Assembly: GCA_902518895.1 (NCBI GenBank)
Contig: CABYHL010000010.1
Span: 1 to 37,062, forward strand
Length of the DNA: 37,062 nucleotides
Reading direction: 5' to 3'
Source: an uncultured Alphaproteobacteria bacterium
Lineage (GTDB): Bacteria > Pseudomonadota > Alphaproteobacteria > HIMB59 > GCA-002718135
Shown: positions 25,870 to 34,269 of the stretch, piece after piece
Layout of the letters: the number at the start of each line of letters is the position of its first letter
Numbering within the stretch: position 1 is the stretch's first letter
The notes under the pieces: model-generated
Told to the model about the DNA's origin: nothing
Seen by the model: the letters and a program-made list of their open reading frames with translations, nothing else
The model's database searches: none
Program-made: the position numbers and the translations under genes

Positions 25870-26340
25870 ATGCAAAATTATATCAAGTCACAAACAAGAC
25901 TTGCATTTGTTCAATTTATTTTTCAGAATGAGTTCTTAAATACAGGTTTTTTAGATAGTATAGACGATTTTCAAAAGCATTTTTACGATACTAATATTGC
26001 TATAATTGATGAGAAGAAAGAAACTAAGCTGAAATTTAATAAAAATTTTTTAAATAGACTTTTTTTAAGTCTTAAAAACAATATCGATAAAAAAAATATT
26101 ACTGAGGATTTAAATGATTTTATCTCTATTAATCGTAGATTTGAAAAATGGGATAATATTTTAAAATCAATAATATTTGCAATAATTGCAGAATTATTAA
26201 TTACTGAAAAAAATAAAGTTAAAATTGTTTTTAATGATTATCTAAATATTAGTAAAAGTCTTGTAACTCAAAAAGAAACTAAATTAATTAATGCCATAAT
26301 TCAAAAATATATAGATAAAAATGAAATTATTAAAAAGTAA
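25870..26340 (+). CDS. nusB: Transcription antitermination factor NusB
   Basis: NusB joins NusE and other Nus factors in antitermination of rRNA transcription. This 156-residue protein is diverged, but it has the family's all-helical layout: TRLAFVQFIFQNEF near the start and EKWDNILKSIIFAIIAELL in the middle, then FNDYLNISKSL. Its place between ribH and thiL is the classical one, and that supports the call. It starts 3 nt after the ribH stop and overlaps thiL by 20 nt. Confidence 0.87.
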   Translation: MQNYIKSQTRLAFVQFIFQNEFLNTGFLDSIDDFQKHFYDTNIAIIDEKKETKLKFNKNFLNRLFLSLKNNIDKKNITEDLNDFISINRRFEKWDNILKSIIFAIIAELLITEKNKVKIVFNDYLNISKSLVTQKETKLINAIIQKYIDKNEIIKK

Positions 26341-27301
26341 TTTATCTGAAAAATTAATAATTAATAAATATTTTAAAAAATTAAATTTTAAAAATAAGGG
26401 AACTTTTGATTTTGAAAATGATGGAGCTTATTTAGACCTAAATGATAAAAACTATAAATTAACTGTTACCACTGATAGTATTTCTGAGGATATAGATTTT
26501 TTCTCTAATGAAGATCCTAAGTCTATTGCACAAAAAATTACAACTGTAAATTTATCTGACATTTTTGCAATGGGGGCTTTTCCTCATTCTTATCTTTTAA
26601 ATTTGTATCTACCAAATCATATTAATGAAAATTGGTTATATTCTTTTTCAAATCAACTAAAGAAAATACAAAACAAATATGGTTTTTATCTTTTAGGTGG
26701 TGATTTATCAAAATCAAATAAACTTATCGTTTCTTCAACTTTTTTTGGATTTATAAAAAAGAAATTAGAAATATTTCAAAATAAATTTAATTTACACGAT
26801 GATATTTTAGTAGCTGGGAATATTGGTGAATCAAAAATTGGTTTAGAAATTTTAAAAAAAAAAAATTTATCAAATATAAGTTTTAACCAATATTTTATTA
26901 AAAAATATTTATATCCCGTACCTTGTAAAATTGGACCATTGATTGCAAATCATGTTAATTCAATGAAAGATATTTCTGATGGTTTGATTGGAGATTTAAC
27001 TGATATGTTAAATGATAAATATGGCGCATTGATTAATGTAAATAAAATTCCATTGAGTGTAAAAACAAAAAAATTGCTCAACAATAAAAATAATTTTAGA
27101 TTAGAGGACCTTTTGAATGCTGGTGATGATTATGGATTGATAATCATATCCAGTAAAAAAAATAGAAATAAAATTTTTTCTATTGCTAATAAAAATAATA
27201 TTAATGTTACTTTGATTGGAAAAATAATAAGTGAGAAAGGAATTCATTTCGATTCACATTTAGACATGAAGAATATCAAGAAATTTGATCATTTCTCCTA
27301 A
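26321..27301 (+). CDS. thiL: Thiamine-monophosphate kinase
   Basis: ThiL phosphorylates thiamine monophosphate to the active diphosphate. The 326-residue protein has TVTTDSISEDIDFF, a conserved LSDIFAMGAFPHSYLL, LLGGDLSKS, DISDGLIGDL and LEDLLNAGDDYGL, the expected metal- and ATP-binding acids. No other thiamine biosynthesis genes are in the window. The coding region contains a run of twelve A residues (26854-26865) encoding KKKN. It overlaps nusB by 20 nt. Confidence 0.92.
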   Translation: MKLLKSNLSEKLIINKYFKKLNFKNKGTFDFENDGAYLDLNDKNYKLTVTTDSISEDIDFFSNEDPKSIAQKITTVNLSDIFAMGAFPHSYLLNLYLPNHINENWLYSFSNQLKKIQNKYGFYLLGGDLSKSNKLIVSSTFFGFIKKKLEIFQNKFNLHDDILVAGNIGESKIGLEILKKKNLSNISFNQYFIKKYLYPVPCKIGPLIANHVNSMKDISDGLIGDLTDMLNDKYGALINVNKIPLSVKTKKLLNNKNNFRLEDLLNAGDDYGLIIISSKKNRNKIFSIANKNNINVTLIGKIISEKGIHFDSHLDMKNIKKFDHFS

Positions 27302-27346
27302 AAACTTGATTTTTTCTATAGTTTCTGACATATCAGCCAAAATTTT

Positions 27347-27352
27347 AAGGAG
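27347..27352 (+). promoter_or_regulatory. Strong Shine-Dalgarno site of hppA
   Basis: AAGGAG lies 6 nt before the hppA ATG. It contrasts with the weak or absent sites of most neighbours and predicts strong translation. The 57-bp gap before hppA may also hold a promoter, but no clear -35/-10 pair is seen. Confidence 0.75.
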
Positions 27353-27358
27353 TTATCA

Positions 27359-29464
27359 ATGACAACACTGCAGGTATTAATTGTTTTATGCGGTCTAGCG
27401 GCCGTACTATATGGTCTAGTAACATCTAGACAAATTTTATCACTTGGTTCTGGAAATGATAAAATGCAAGAAATTGCTGGTGCTATTCAAGAAGGTGCTA
27501 GGGCATATTTAAATCGTCAGTATATGACTATCGCTATTGTTGGTGTTGTAATTTTTGCTTTAATATGGATAGTTTTTGATTTAGCATCAGGTATTGGTTT
27601 TTTAATTGGGGCATTTTTTTCTGGTGCTGCTGGTTATGTTGGTATGAATATCTCTGTAAGATCTAATGTCAGAACAACCCATGCAGCAAGTAAAAGTCTT
27701 GCAGAAGGTTTGTCTGTATCTTTCAAAGCCGGAGCTGTAACTGGTATGTTAGTTGCTGGTTTTGCACTCCTTTCAATTGCAATTTTCTATTTTGTTTTAC
27801 ATAACTCTGGTTCATTCCCTGGAAGAGAGATTGTAGCTCCTTTAGTTTCACTAGGATTTGGAGCATCATTAATTTCAATTTTTGCAAGACTAGGTGGTGG
27901 TATTTTCACTAAAGGTGCTGATGTAGGAGCGGATCTAGTTGGTAAGGTTGAAGCTGGTATTCCAGAAGATGATCCTAGAAATCCTGCAGTTATTGCAGAT
28001 AATGTTGGTGATAATGTTGGTGATTGTGCAGGAATGGCCGCAGATCTTTTTGAAACTTATGTCGTAACAGTTGTAGCAACAATGGTTTTAGCATCAATAT
28101 TTTTTATAGATAACTCCTATACAATGATGATTTTTCCTCTGGCTATAGCAGGAGTTTGTGCACTAACAAGTATTATTGGAACTTATTTTGTCAGATTAGG
28201 TAAAAATAATAATATTATGGCTGCATTATATAGAGGGTTTGCAGTATCAGCAATTTTATCTGCTGTATTATTATATTTTGTTACCGATTATATAGTTGGG
28301 TTAAATGAAGTTCTTGTTGTGGAAGGATCTTCTACGCAGTTTACTGGTATGTCTCTTTTTATTTGTGGTTTACTTGGATTAATAATCACAGGGTTAATTA
28401 TCTGGGTTACTGAATATTATACTGGCACTAATTACAGACCTGTTCAAAGTATTGCTCAATCATCTACAACTGGTCATGGAACAAACGTAATTCAAGGACT
28501 AGCAATTAGTTTAGAGGCTACAGCATTACCAGCATTAATTATTGTTGCAGGCATTATATCTACTTATTCATTAGCTGGTTTATTTGGTATCGCAATAGCA
28601 GTAACCACTATGTTAGCTCTTGCAGGTATGGTAGTTGCCCTTGATGCTTATGGACCTGTTACAGACAATGCAGGTGGTATAGCTGAAATGTCTAATTTAG
28701 ATGAAAATGTTAGAAAAACTACAGATGCACTTGATGCAGTGGGAAATACAACTAAAGCTGTAACTAAAGGTTATGCAATTGGATCTGCGGGACTAGGGGC
28801 ATTAGTATTATTTGCAGCTTATACTGAAGATCTTGATCATTTCGCAAAAGACTCAAGTAGTCCATTGTATGGAATTGAAGTATCATTTGATTTATCCAAC
28901 CCATATGTTGTAGTTGGTTTATTACTAGGAGGCTTATTACCTTTCCTATTTGGCGCTTTAAGCATGACTGCTGTTGGCAGAGCAGCTGGCTCGGTTGTTT
29001 TAGAGGTAAGAAGACAGTTTAAAGAAATACCTGGTATAATGGAAGGTAAAGGTAAACCCGAATATGGAACCTGTGTCGATATTCTAACTAAATCAGCAAT
29101 TAAAGAAATGATTATCCCTTCTATGCTTCCTGTTTTATCGCCTATTGTAGTTTATTTTATTATTTTATTCATAGCAGGACAATCAGCTGCATTATCTTGT
29201 CTTGGAGCATTGTTGCTTGGAGTTATTATAACAGGTCTTTTTGTAGCAATAAGTATGACTGCAGGTGGTGGGGCATGGGATAATGCAAAAAAATATATTG
29301 AAGATGGTAATCATGGTGGAAAAGGTAGCGAAGCACACAAAGCAGCTGTTACAGGAGATACAGTTGGCGATCCTTACAAAGATACTGCTGGTCCAGCTGT
29401 TAATCCTATGATTAAAATCACAAACATCGTTGCTCTATTACTTTTGGCTGCAATATCTTTATAA
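27359..29464 (+). CDS. hppA: Membrane H+-translocating pyrophosphatase (K+-independent type)
   Basis: HppA couples hydrolysis of cytoplasmic pyrophosphate to proton export across the inner membrane. The 701-residue protein has about 16 membrane helices. The substrate motifs are all present: [20 protein letters not shown] (186-205), [19 protein letters not shown] (214-232) and [18 protein letters not shown] near the end. The segment [10 protein letters not shown] carries K466 at the position that is Lys in K+-independent and Ala in K+-dependent enzymes, so this form should not need potassium. Better codon adaptation than the neighbours and a strong SD site suggest high expression. It ends 3 nt from the convergent bamE stop. 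Confidence 0.97.
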   Translation: MTTLQVLIVLCGLAAVLYGLVTSRQILSLGSGNDKMQEIAGAIQEGARAYLNRQYMTIAIVGVVIFALIWIVFDLASGIGFLIGAFFSGAAGYVGMNISVRSNVRTTHAASKSLAEGLSVSFKAGAVTGMLVAGFALLSIAIFYFVLHNSGSFPGREIVAPLVSLGFGASLISIFARLGGGIFTKGADVGADLVGKVEAGIPEDDPRNPAVIADNVGDNVGDCAGMAADLFETYVVTVVATMVLASIFFIDNSYTMMIFPLAIAGVCALTSIIGTYFVRLGKNNNIMAALYRGFAVSAILSAVLLYFVTDYIVGLNEVLVVEGSSTQFTGMSLFICGLLGLIITGLIIWVTEYYTGTNYRPVQSIAQSSTTGHGTNVIQGLAISLEATALPALIIVAGIISTYSLAGLFGIAIAVTTMLALAGMVVALDAYGPVTDNAGGIAEMSNLDENVRKTTDALDAVGNTTKAVTKGYAIGSAGLGALVLFAAYTEDLDHFAKDSSSPLYGIEVSFDLSNPYVVVGLLLGGLLPFLFGALSMTAVGRAAGSVVLEVRRQFKEIPGIMEGKGKPEYGTCVDILTKSAIKEMIIPSMLPVLSPIVVYFIILFIAGQSAALSCLGALLLGVIITGLFVAISMTAGGGAWDNAKKYIEDGNHGGKGSEAHKAAVTGDTVGDPYKDTAGPAVNPMIKITNIVALLLLAAISL

Positions 29465-29467
29465 AAA

Positions 29468-29896
29468 TTATGGAGTAGTTGGTAACTCTTGTTGAGTACC
29501 AACTCCTCCAAAAATTTTTTCTAATAATCCTCTTTTTATGATTTCGTTTGATGTTTTATCATTTGAAAAATTTATATTTTTTATATCTTTAGTATTATAG
29601 ACTTTTGAATTAATAATTTTATTATTTTTATCAATTTTAAAGACAAAAACATAGCTATATTTTGTTGTTTTTTTAAAGATTGATTTTTTTTCATTTTTTT
29701 CAGAAAAATAAAAATATTTATTTTCTATTGGATCAATATAACTTGGGTATCCGAGTTTACTTATTAATTTTTCTTTGTTATTAAAATTAATATCATTTAA
29801 TTCTTCTTGATTTAAAATTTTTCCAGAATAATTTATTTTGTTAGAACAATTTGCCAAAATTAAAAAAATACATATATAACAAAAATATTTAACCAT
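29468..29896 (-). CDS. bamE: Outer membrane assembly lipoprotein BamE
   Basis: This 142-residue lipoprotein has a signal peptide ending in LANC with lipid-bearing C17. After it come NKEKLISKLGYPS, FYFSEKN and YVFVFKIDKNNKI, the beta-strand pattern of the SmpA/OmlA/BamE domain. The ending KIFGGVGTQQELP resembles alphaproteobacterial BamE. BamE supports the BAM complex that inserts outer membrane proteins. In alphaproteobacteria it is typically divergent from a ubiquinol-cytochrome c chaperone gene, as it is here, with only three bases between the start codons. No SD sequence is seen. Confidence 0.88.
   Translation of the reverse strand: MVKYFCYICIFLILANCSNKINYSGKILNQEELNDINFNNKEKLISKLGYPSYIDPIENKYFYFSEKNEKKSIFKKTTKYSYVFVFKIDKNNKIINSKVYNTKDIKNINFSNDKTSNEIIKRGLLEKIFGGVGTQQELPTTP
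29472..29520. terminator. Bidirectional terminator candidate between hppA and bamE
   Basis: An imperfect hairpin (GTTGGTA-a-CTC, loop TTGTT, GAG-TACCAAC, extended by GGAG/CTCC) lies within the last codons of bamE. On the plus strand it is followed by AAAAA and TTTTTT (29515-29520). On the minus strand a T-run also follows. It could end hppA transcription on one strand and bamE transcription on the other. It is encoded inside the bamE coding region because the convergent genes leave only 3 nt. Confidence 0.55.
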
Positions 29897-29899
29897 ATA

Positions 29900-30391
29900 A
29901 TGATATTACAATACTTTAAAAAAAAAGAAAATAAAGAGCAAATAATTGCTACAGATCAGTACAAAAAAATTTTAATTGAAAGTAAAATTTTCTTAAATGA
30001 AAATAACTTTTTTAAAACTAAAAATTATAATACATCATTTGAAATTGTATGTATTTTTTTAATTATGTTCATACGTAAAAACTTATTAGAAGAAAATAGA
30101 AAAAAATATCTTAAAGTTAATGATGAATTAATATTAATATTTATTTCAGATCTTGATGAATCTTTAAGAGAGAAAGGTATTGGTGATATGTCTATAGGAA
30201 AATATGTTAAATCTTATGTTAAAAAATTTTACTTTAGAATTACTAAGTTTCCTGAAGTAGTTAATTTATATAAAAATAAATCCTTTATAGATTATCTAAT
30301 GATAATTGATTTAATTAAAAATGATGATTATGTTAATGTTTCAAGAAAATTTAGTGATAAATTTGAATATTTTATAAATTCTAAAAATTAA
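29900..30391 (+). CDS. Ubiquinol-cytochrome c chaperone family protein
   Basis: This 163-residue all-helical protein belongs, by motif and place, to the CBP3/UQCC1-like family that helps assemble the cytochrome bc1 complex. The hallmark is the segment [20 protein letters not shown] (about residues 80-100), followed by [10 protein letters not shown]. The usual alphaproteobacterial order has bamE divergent and a DUF177 (YceD) gene after it. Here the DUF177 gene is absent and rpmF follows. The start is three bases from the bamE ATG and lacks an SD site. Confidence 0.85.
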   Translation: MILQYFKKKENKEQIIATDQYKKILIESKIFLNENNFFKTKNYNTSFEIVCIFLIMFIRKNLLEENRKKYLKVNDELILIFISDLDESLREKGIGDMSIGKYVKSYVKKFYFRITKFPEVVNLYKNKSFIDYLMIIDLIKNDDYVNVSRKFSDKFEYFINSKN

Positions 30392-30462
30392 TTTTTTTAA
30401 TTTTTACTAAATTATTGAAAATTTATCTTGAATTAATCTTAAAAACTAATATTTGGGGAAAA

Positions 30463-30654
30463 ATGGCAGTTCCAAAAAGAAAAACAAGTGTATCTAAAAG
30501 AAATATGAGACGATCTCATGATTCATTAAAAAATATTAATGTTATTTTAGATAAAGATTCCGGAGAACCAAGATTATCTCACAAGATTGATATATCAACT
30601 GGTATGTATAAGGGTCGTCAAGTTCTAAAAAAGAAAACAGAAGAAAATAATTAA
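30463..30654 (+). CDS. rpmF: 50S ribosomal protein L32
   Basis: The 63-residue protein begins [20 protein letters not shown], the typical L32 start, and ends in basic residues. The cysteines of the zinc-binding L32 form are missing, as in many proteobacteria. I chose the ATG at 30463, which has GGGGAAAA just upstream; a TTG at 30415 is in frame but adds unrelated hydrophobic residues. It lies 4 nt before plsX, the widely conserved rpmF-plsX pairing. Confidence 0.95.
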   Translation: MAVPKRKTSVSKRNMRRSHDSLKNINVILDKDSGEPRLSHKIDISTGMYKGRQVLKKKTEENN

Positions 30655-30658
30655 TAAA

Positions 30659-31672
30659 ATGTCTGAAAGGCAAATTGAAATTGCCATAGATGCTATGGGT
30701 GGTGAAAATAGCCCTTATAAAGTCCTAAAAGGTACAGAGATATTCCTAAAAGATGAAAAAAAAACAAATATAGTTTTCTTTGGTGATCAAGATTTAATCA
30801 ATAATACTATACAAAAAAACAATTTAAAAATTTTTAATTATAAAGTTGTAAATACAAAAGAGATAATTTTAGATGAAGACAATGTTAACACTATTTTAAG
30901 ATCGAAAAAAAATAGTAGTATTTATAAAGGATTAGAGTACTCAAAAAATAAGCAAAATTCTGGTTTTGTTTCTTCAGGTAGTACAGCAGCAATTATGGTT
31001 CTTTCTCGTCTTCATATGGGTATGATAAAAGGAATTGATAGACCGGCGATTTGTTCATTAGTGCCAAATCAAAAAAACTATTCATTAATGTTAGATTTAG
31101 GTGCAAATGTAATGGTAAGTGGATCAAATTTATTTCAATTTGCTTTAATGGGCTTTTGTTATTATTCAATTATCAATAAAAATAGTAAGCCCAAAATAGG
31201 TATATTAAATATTGGAACTGAAAATAATAAAGGTTTAGAATTTCTTCAAGAGGCTGCAGATCTAATTCTTTCAAGTTTTTTAAAAGATTATTTTATAGGT
31301 TTTATTGAACCAAACAAAATAACCTCAGGTAATTGTGACATAATTGTTTCTGATGGTTATACAGGAAATATAATGCTTAAATCTGCAGAAGGTATTGCAA
31401 ATTTCATTACATCGAGTTTGAGAGATATATTTAATAAATCATTAATTAATAAAATTTCTTATAAATTAATCGAAAATGATTTAAGTATATTAAAAAATCA
31501 GGTCAATCCAGACATTTATAATGGAGCAACATTGATTGGTTTAAATGGTATTTCAGTTAAAAGTCATGGGAACGCAAACCCAATTGCATTTAGTTATGCA
31601 TTGAAACAGTGCCACAATTTTATTAGTAATGACCTTAATAAACAAATTATTAAATCAATTAAAAATATTTGA
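30659..31672 (+). CDS. plsX: Phosphate acyltransferase PlsX
   Basis: PlsX makes acyl-phosphate from acyl-ACP for the first acylation of glycerol 3-phosphate in phospholipid synthesis. The 337-residue protein has EIAIDAMGGENSP at the start, SSIYKGLEYSK, GFVSSGSTAAIM, RPAICSLVPN and DGYTGNIMLKSAEG, all family signatures. fabH, which normally follows plsX, is absent; the TGA of plsX overlaps the ATG of ihfA (TGATG). Confidence 0.94.
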   Translation: MSERQIEIAIDAMGGENSPYKVLKGTEIFLKDEKKTNIVFFGDQDLINNTIQKNNLKIFNYKVVNTKEIILDEDNVNTILRSKKNSSIYKGLEYSKNKQNSGFVSSGSTAAIMVLSRLHMGMIKGIDRPAICSLVPNQKNYSLMLDLGANVMVSGSNLFQFALMGFCYYSIINKNSKPKIGILNIGTENNKGLEFLQEAADLILSSFLKDYFIGFIEPNKITSGNCDIIVSDGYTGNIMLKSAEGIANFITSSLRDIFNKSLINKISYKLIENDLSILKNQVNPDIYNGATLIGLNGISVKSHGNANPIAFSYALKQCHNFISNDLNKQIIKSIKNI

Positions 31673-31962
31673 TGACTAAACAAAATATATCAAGAGACGA
31701 AATTGCTGAAGCAATGAAAAGTGAATTTGGTTTCAATAGAAAATTATGTCTAGATATTGTTAGTGATATTATTGATATAATAATTGAGGGTCTTCAATCT
31801 GAAAAAAAAGTAAAAATTCATAATTTTGGAACATTTAAATTAAATAACAAAAGTAGTAGAATTGGTAGGAATCCTAAAACTAAAGAAGAGCATAATATTT
31901 CTAGTCGGAATGTAATTACTTTTAAAGCCAGTAAAATATTATTGAAATATATTAATTCATAA
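31672..31962 (+). CDS. ihfA: Integration host factor alpha subunit
   Basis: This 96-residue DNA-bending protein of the HU/IHF family has VKIHNFGTFKLNNKSSRIGR and the GRNPKTKEE signature in the DNA-binding arm, followed by ITFKASKILLKYI. IHF alpha is preferred over HU because the position before a MerR-type gene and after plsX is that of ihfA in alphaproteobacteria. I chose the ATG at 31672, which overlaps the plsX stop, rather than the TTG three bases upstream. Confidence 0.88.
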   Translation: MTKQNISRDEIAEAMKSEFGFNRKLCLDIVSDIIDIIIEGLQSEKKVKIHNFGTFKLNNKSSRIGRNPKTKEEHNISSRNVITFKASKILLKYINS

Positions 31963-31971
31963 AATTATTTA

Positions 31972-32355
31972 ATGATTAATAAAAAATACCTAAACATATC
32001 TGAAGTTTCAAAAATTCTGCAAATCGAGGAACATAAAATAAGATATTGGGATTCGATCGATCCAAAAACAAATAAATATAGAATTGAGGGTATTTCAACA
32101 AAAAGTAAGGGTGGAACGAGATATTTCAACAAAGATAATATTAAAAAACTGCAAAAACTTAAAAATATTTTATACGATGGAAAAAATCATAATCATTCAA
32201 TTAAATTGGCTGATAAAATTCTTAACTCAAATAATAAATTTTCGAATAAAATAACTGAAAGTGACTTCAATTATGAGCATTCAGATAACTATAAAAAAAT
32301 AAGCCAGATTCTCGATAAAATGAGATTATTGTTGAAAAACGATAATGAAAATTAA
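31972..32355 (+). CDS. MerR-family transcriptional regulator
   Basis: This 127-residue protein has an N-terminal winged helix-turn-helix typical of MerR: YLNISEVSKILQIEEHKIRYWD (residues 6-27), then GGTRYFNKDNIKKLQKLKNIL. The C-terminal part is short, helical and without effector-binding cysteines. It sits 9 nt after ihfA as in many alphaproteobacteria, where its targets are not known to me. It is the last gene before the proteorhodopsin and is probably in the operon that starts upstream of it. Confidence 0.85.
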   Translation: MINKKYLNISEVSKILQIEEHKIRYWDSIDPKTNKYRIEGISTKSKGGTRYFNKDNIKKLQKLKNILYDGKNHNHSIKLADKILNSNNKFSNKITESDFNYEHSDNYKKISQILDKMRLLLKNDNEN

Positions 32356-32500
32356 ATTATAAAAAAATAATGTATATTTTTCAGTAATTTATATTCAAAA
32401 TTTATACAAAAAATAAGAAAAAAAAAGTTATTTTTAGTGTTTTATTTGTCCGTCAATTAAAATATATGAACCTCATCTTATTAGTAAGGAAACAAACTAT

Positions 32501-32506
32501 AAGGAG
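32501..32506 (+). promoter_or_regulatory. Strong Shine-Dalgarno site of proteorhodopsin
   Basis: AAGGAG lies 5 nt before the ATG. A second similar copy (AAGGAA) lies about 20 bp upstream. The rest of the 156-bp gap before the gene (32356-32511) is very AT-rich; several possible -10 boxes are present but none has a good -35 partner. I see no riboswitch in it. Confidence 0.75.
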
Positions 32507-32511
32507 TTTTT

Positions 32512-33276
32512 ATGTTAAATAAGACTAGTCTATTAGGTATCATTGCTGCAACAATAGCATTTATTGCTGTTCCAGCATTCGCTGCCGATACTTTCTTAGG
32601 TGAAGGTGATTTTGTAGGTATAACATTTTGGATTGTTTCAATTGGAATGTGGGCATCTACTATTTTCTTCTTTTACGAAGGTATGAGAGTTTCTTCAAAA
32701 TGGAGAACTTCAATGGTTGTTGCAGGGCTAATTACTTTTATAGCTGCTGTACACTACATGTATATGAGAGACTTTTGGGTTGCTACAGGTGAGTCACCAA
32801 CAGTATATAGATATATTGACTGGATACTAACTGTACCTCTTCAAATGGTTGAATTCTTTTTAATTCTAGTTGCTGCCGGCGCAGCTGTATCTAGCGGTGC
32901 TTTCTACAGATTGCTCATTGGTACACTTGTTATGATAGTTGGTGGATACCTTGGAGAAGCGGGTCATATTTCGGTATTACTTGGTTTCATCATTGGTATG
33001 ATCGGTTGGGCTGTAATCATTTGGGAAATTTTCCGAGGTGAAGCAAGTCAAGCTGCTACAACTAAAGAATCTGTAACTTCTGCATTTAATGCAATGAGAT
33101 TAATTGTGTTAGTTGGTTGGGCAATTTATCCTCTTGGATATGTATTCGGTTTAATGATGGGTTCGGTTGACGCTGATACTCTTAACTGGATTTACAACCT
33201 TGCAGATTTTATTAATAAAATCTTATTTGGTTTAATTATCTGGAATGCTGCTGCAAAAGACTCAGCTACTGCATAA
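32512..33276 (+). CDS. Proteorhodopsin, blue-tuned (Gln type), light-driven proton pump
   Basis: This 254-residue protein has a cleavable signal peptide (ending VPAFA) and seven membrane helices. The third helix holds the proton-pump triad D103-T107-E114 in YIDWILTVPLQMVEFFLIL. Between them Q111 marks the spectral position (Gln for blue, Leu or Met for green). H81 in AAVHYMYMRDFWV pairs with the proton acceptor, and the retinal Schiff-base lysine is K236 in NLADFINKILFG. It should pump protons outward in light. Codons are better adapted and GC-richer than in neighbours. It has its own SD site and a terminator right after it, so it forms a single-gene unit. No retinal or carotenoid synthesis genes are in the window. 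Confidence 0.98.
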   Translation: MLNKTSLLGIIAATIAFIAVPAFAADTFLGEGDFVGITFWIVSIGMWASTIFFFYEGMRVSSKWRTSMVVAGLITFIAAVHYMYMRDFWVATGESPTVYRYIDWILTVPLQMVEFFLILVAAGAAVSSGAFYRLLIGTLVMIVGGYLGEAGHISVLLGFIIGMIGWAVIIWEIFRGEASQAATTKESVTSAFNAMRLIVLVGWAIYPLGYVFGLMMGSVDADTLNWIYNLADFINKILFGLIIWNAAAKDSATA

Positions 33277-33297
33277 TTAAATACTTATATAACTTTG

Positions 33298-33327
33298 AAA
33301 AAACCCTCTAATTAGAGGGTTTTTTTT
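33298..33327 (+). terminator. Intrinsic terminator after proteorhodopsin
   Basis: A stem CCCTCT / AGAGGG with loop AATT, flanked by six A residues before and eight T residues after, begins 21 nt after the proteorhodopsin stop. This is a textbook rho-independent terminator. The A-tract on the other side means it could also work on the minus strand, but no minus-strand gene lies there. Confidence 0.93.
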
Positions 33328-33336
33328 ATTAAATTA

Positions 33337-33365
33337 TTGACTTAATTTTTCAATATATGTATTTG
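33337..33365 (+). promoter_or_regulatory. Candidate promoter of rplM
   Basis: TTGACT (33337-33342), a 17-bp spacer and TATTTG (33360-33365) lie just after the proteorhodopsin terminator. Transcription would begin at about 33372, almost on the rplM ATG, giving a nearly leaderless mRNA. This fits the lack of an SD site before rplM. The -35 box is good but the -10 box is poor. Confidence 0.4.
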
Positions 33366-33373
33366 GGCACGCG

Positions 33374-33832
33374 ATGAAAACATTCTCTTTGAAAAAAAGT
33401 GATATTAAGAAAAGGTGGATCTTAATTGATGCTAAAGATGCTGTTCTAGGAAGACTCGCTGTTATTTCTGCAAATATTTTAAGAGGTAAAAATAAACCCG
33501 AATATACCCCTAATCAAGACTGTGGAGATAATTTGATTATAATTAATTCTGATAAAATTCATCTTAAAGGTAAAAAAGCTAATAATAAAATATATTATAG
33601 ACATACTGGATATCCAGGAGGAATTAAAGAAACAACTCCTAACAAAATGAAGGAAAAAAACAAATCAGATGAAATGATCAAACTTGCAATAAAAAGAATG
33701 ATCCCAAGAGGACCTTTGGGAAGACAACAATTATCAAACTGCAAAATATATAGAGATGAAAATCATAAGCATGAAGCACAAAACCCTCAAATTATTGATA
33801 TAGCGTCAATGAATACAAAAAATAAAATTTAA
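33374..33832 (+). CDS. rplM: 50S ribosomal protein L13
   Basis: The 152-residue protein shows the L13 features: [19 protein letters not shown] at the start, [33 protein letters not shown] and [13 protein letters not shown]13 is an early-binding large-subunit protein. No SD site precedes the ATG. It is 2 nt from rpsI, the universally conserved partner gene. Confidence 0.97.
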   Translation: MKTFSLKKSDIKKRWILIDAKDAVLGRLAVISANILRGKNKPEYTPNQDCGDNLIIINSDKIHLKGKKANNKIYYRHTGYPGGIKETTPNKMKEKNKSDEMIKLAIKRMIPRGPLGRQQLSNCKIYRDENHKHEAQNPQIIDIASMNTKNKI

Positions 33833-33834
33833 CT

Positions 33835-34263
33835 ATGGAAAATCAAGAAAATCAAACTGAAAATATTTTAGATAATAAAGAAAGAGCTTATGCTACTGGA
33901 AAAAGAAAAAATTCTATTGCTAGAGTTTGGTTAAAAAGAGGTAGTGGTGAAATTAAAATCAATGGTAAACCTCTAGATAAATATTTCTCAAGACCAGTAC
34001 TACAAATGATAGTTAACCAACCCTTGGATATAGTTAAAGCTGAAAATTCATATGAGATTATGGCTTCAGTTAAAGGTGGAGGTCTTTCTGGTCAAGCTGG
34101 CGCTATTAGACATGGTATTAGCAAAGCATTAAGCTTATATGATCATTCAAATAGACCACCTCTCAAAAAAGTTGGCTTTCTAACAAGAGATCCAAGAGTT
34201 GTTGAAAGAAAAAAAGCTGGTTTAGCAAAAGCCAGAAGAAGTTATCAATTCTCTAAGAGATAA
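33835..34263 (+). CDS. rpsI: 30S ribosomal protein S9
   Basis: The 142-residue protein has [20 protein letters not shown], the [19 protein letters not shown] core, [19 protein letters not shown] and the C-terminal YQFSKR, whose last arginine reaches the P-site tRNA. It has an acidic, Asn/Gln-rich N-terminal extension of about 16 residues. It ends 6 nt before argC. Confidence 0.97.
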   Translation: MENQENQTENILDNKERAYATGKRKNSIARVWLKRGSGEIKINGKPLDKYFSRPVLQMIVNQPLDIVKAENSYEIMASVKGGGLSGQAGAIRHGISKALSLYDHSNRPPLKKVGFLTRDPRVVERKKAGLAKARRSYQFSKR

Positions 34264-34269
34264 ATTTTC

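Noticed and set aside
30415-30462. TTG start extending rpmF upstream by 16 codons
   Set aside because: The typical L32 start MAVPKRK is at 30463 with a purine-rich site before it; the extension is unlike L32.
32395-32511. Possible riboswitch or anti-SD hairpin before proteorhodopsin
   Set aside because: CTTA-TTAG-TAAG makes only a 4-bp stem, and CCTC does not pair well with the SD site. No SAM-II or SAM-V core motif could be recognised.
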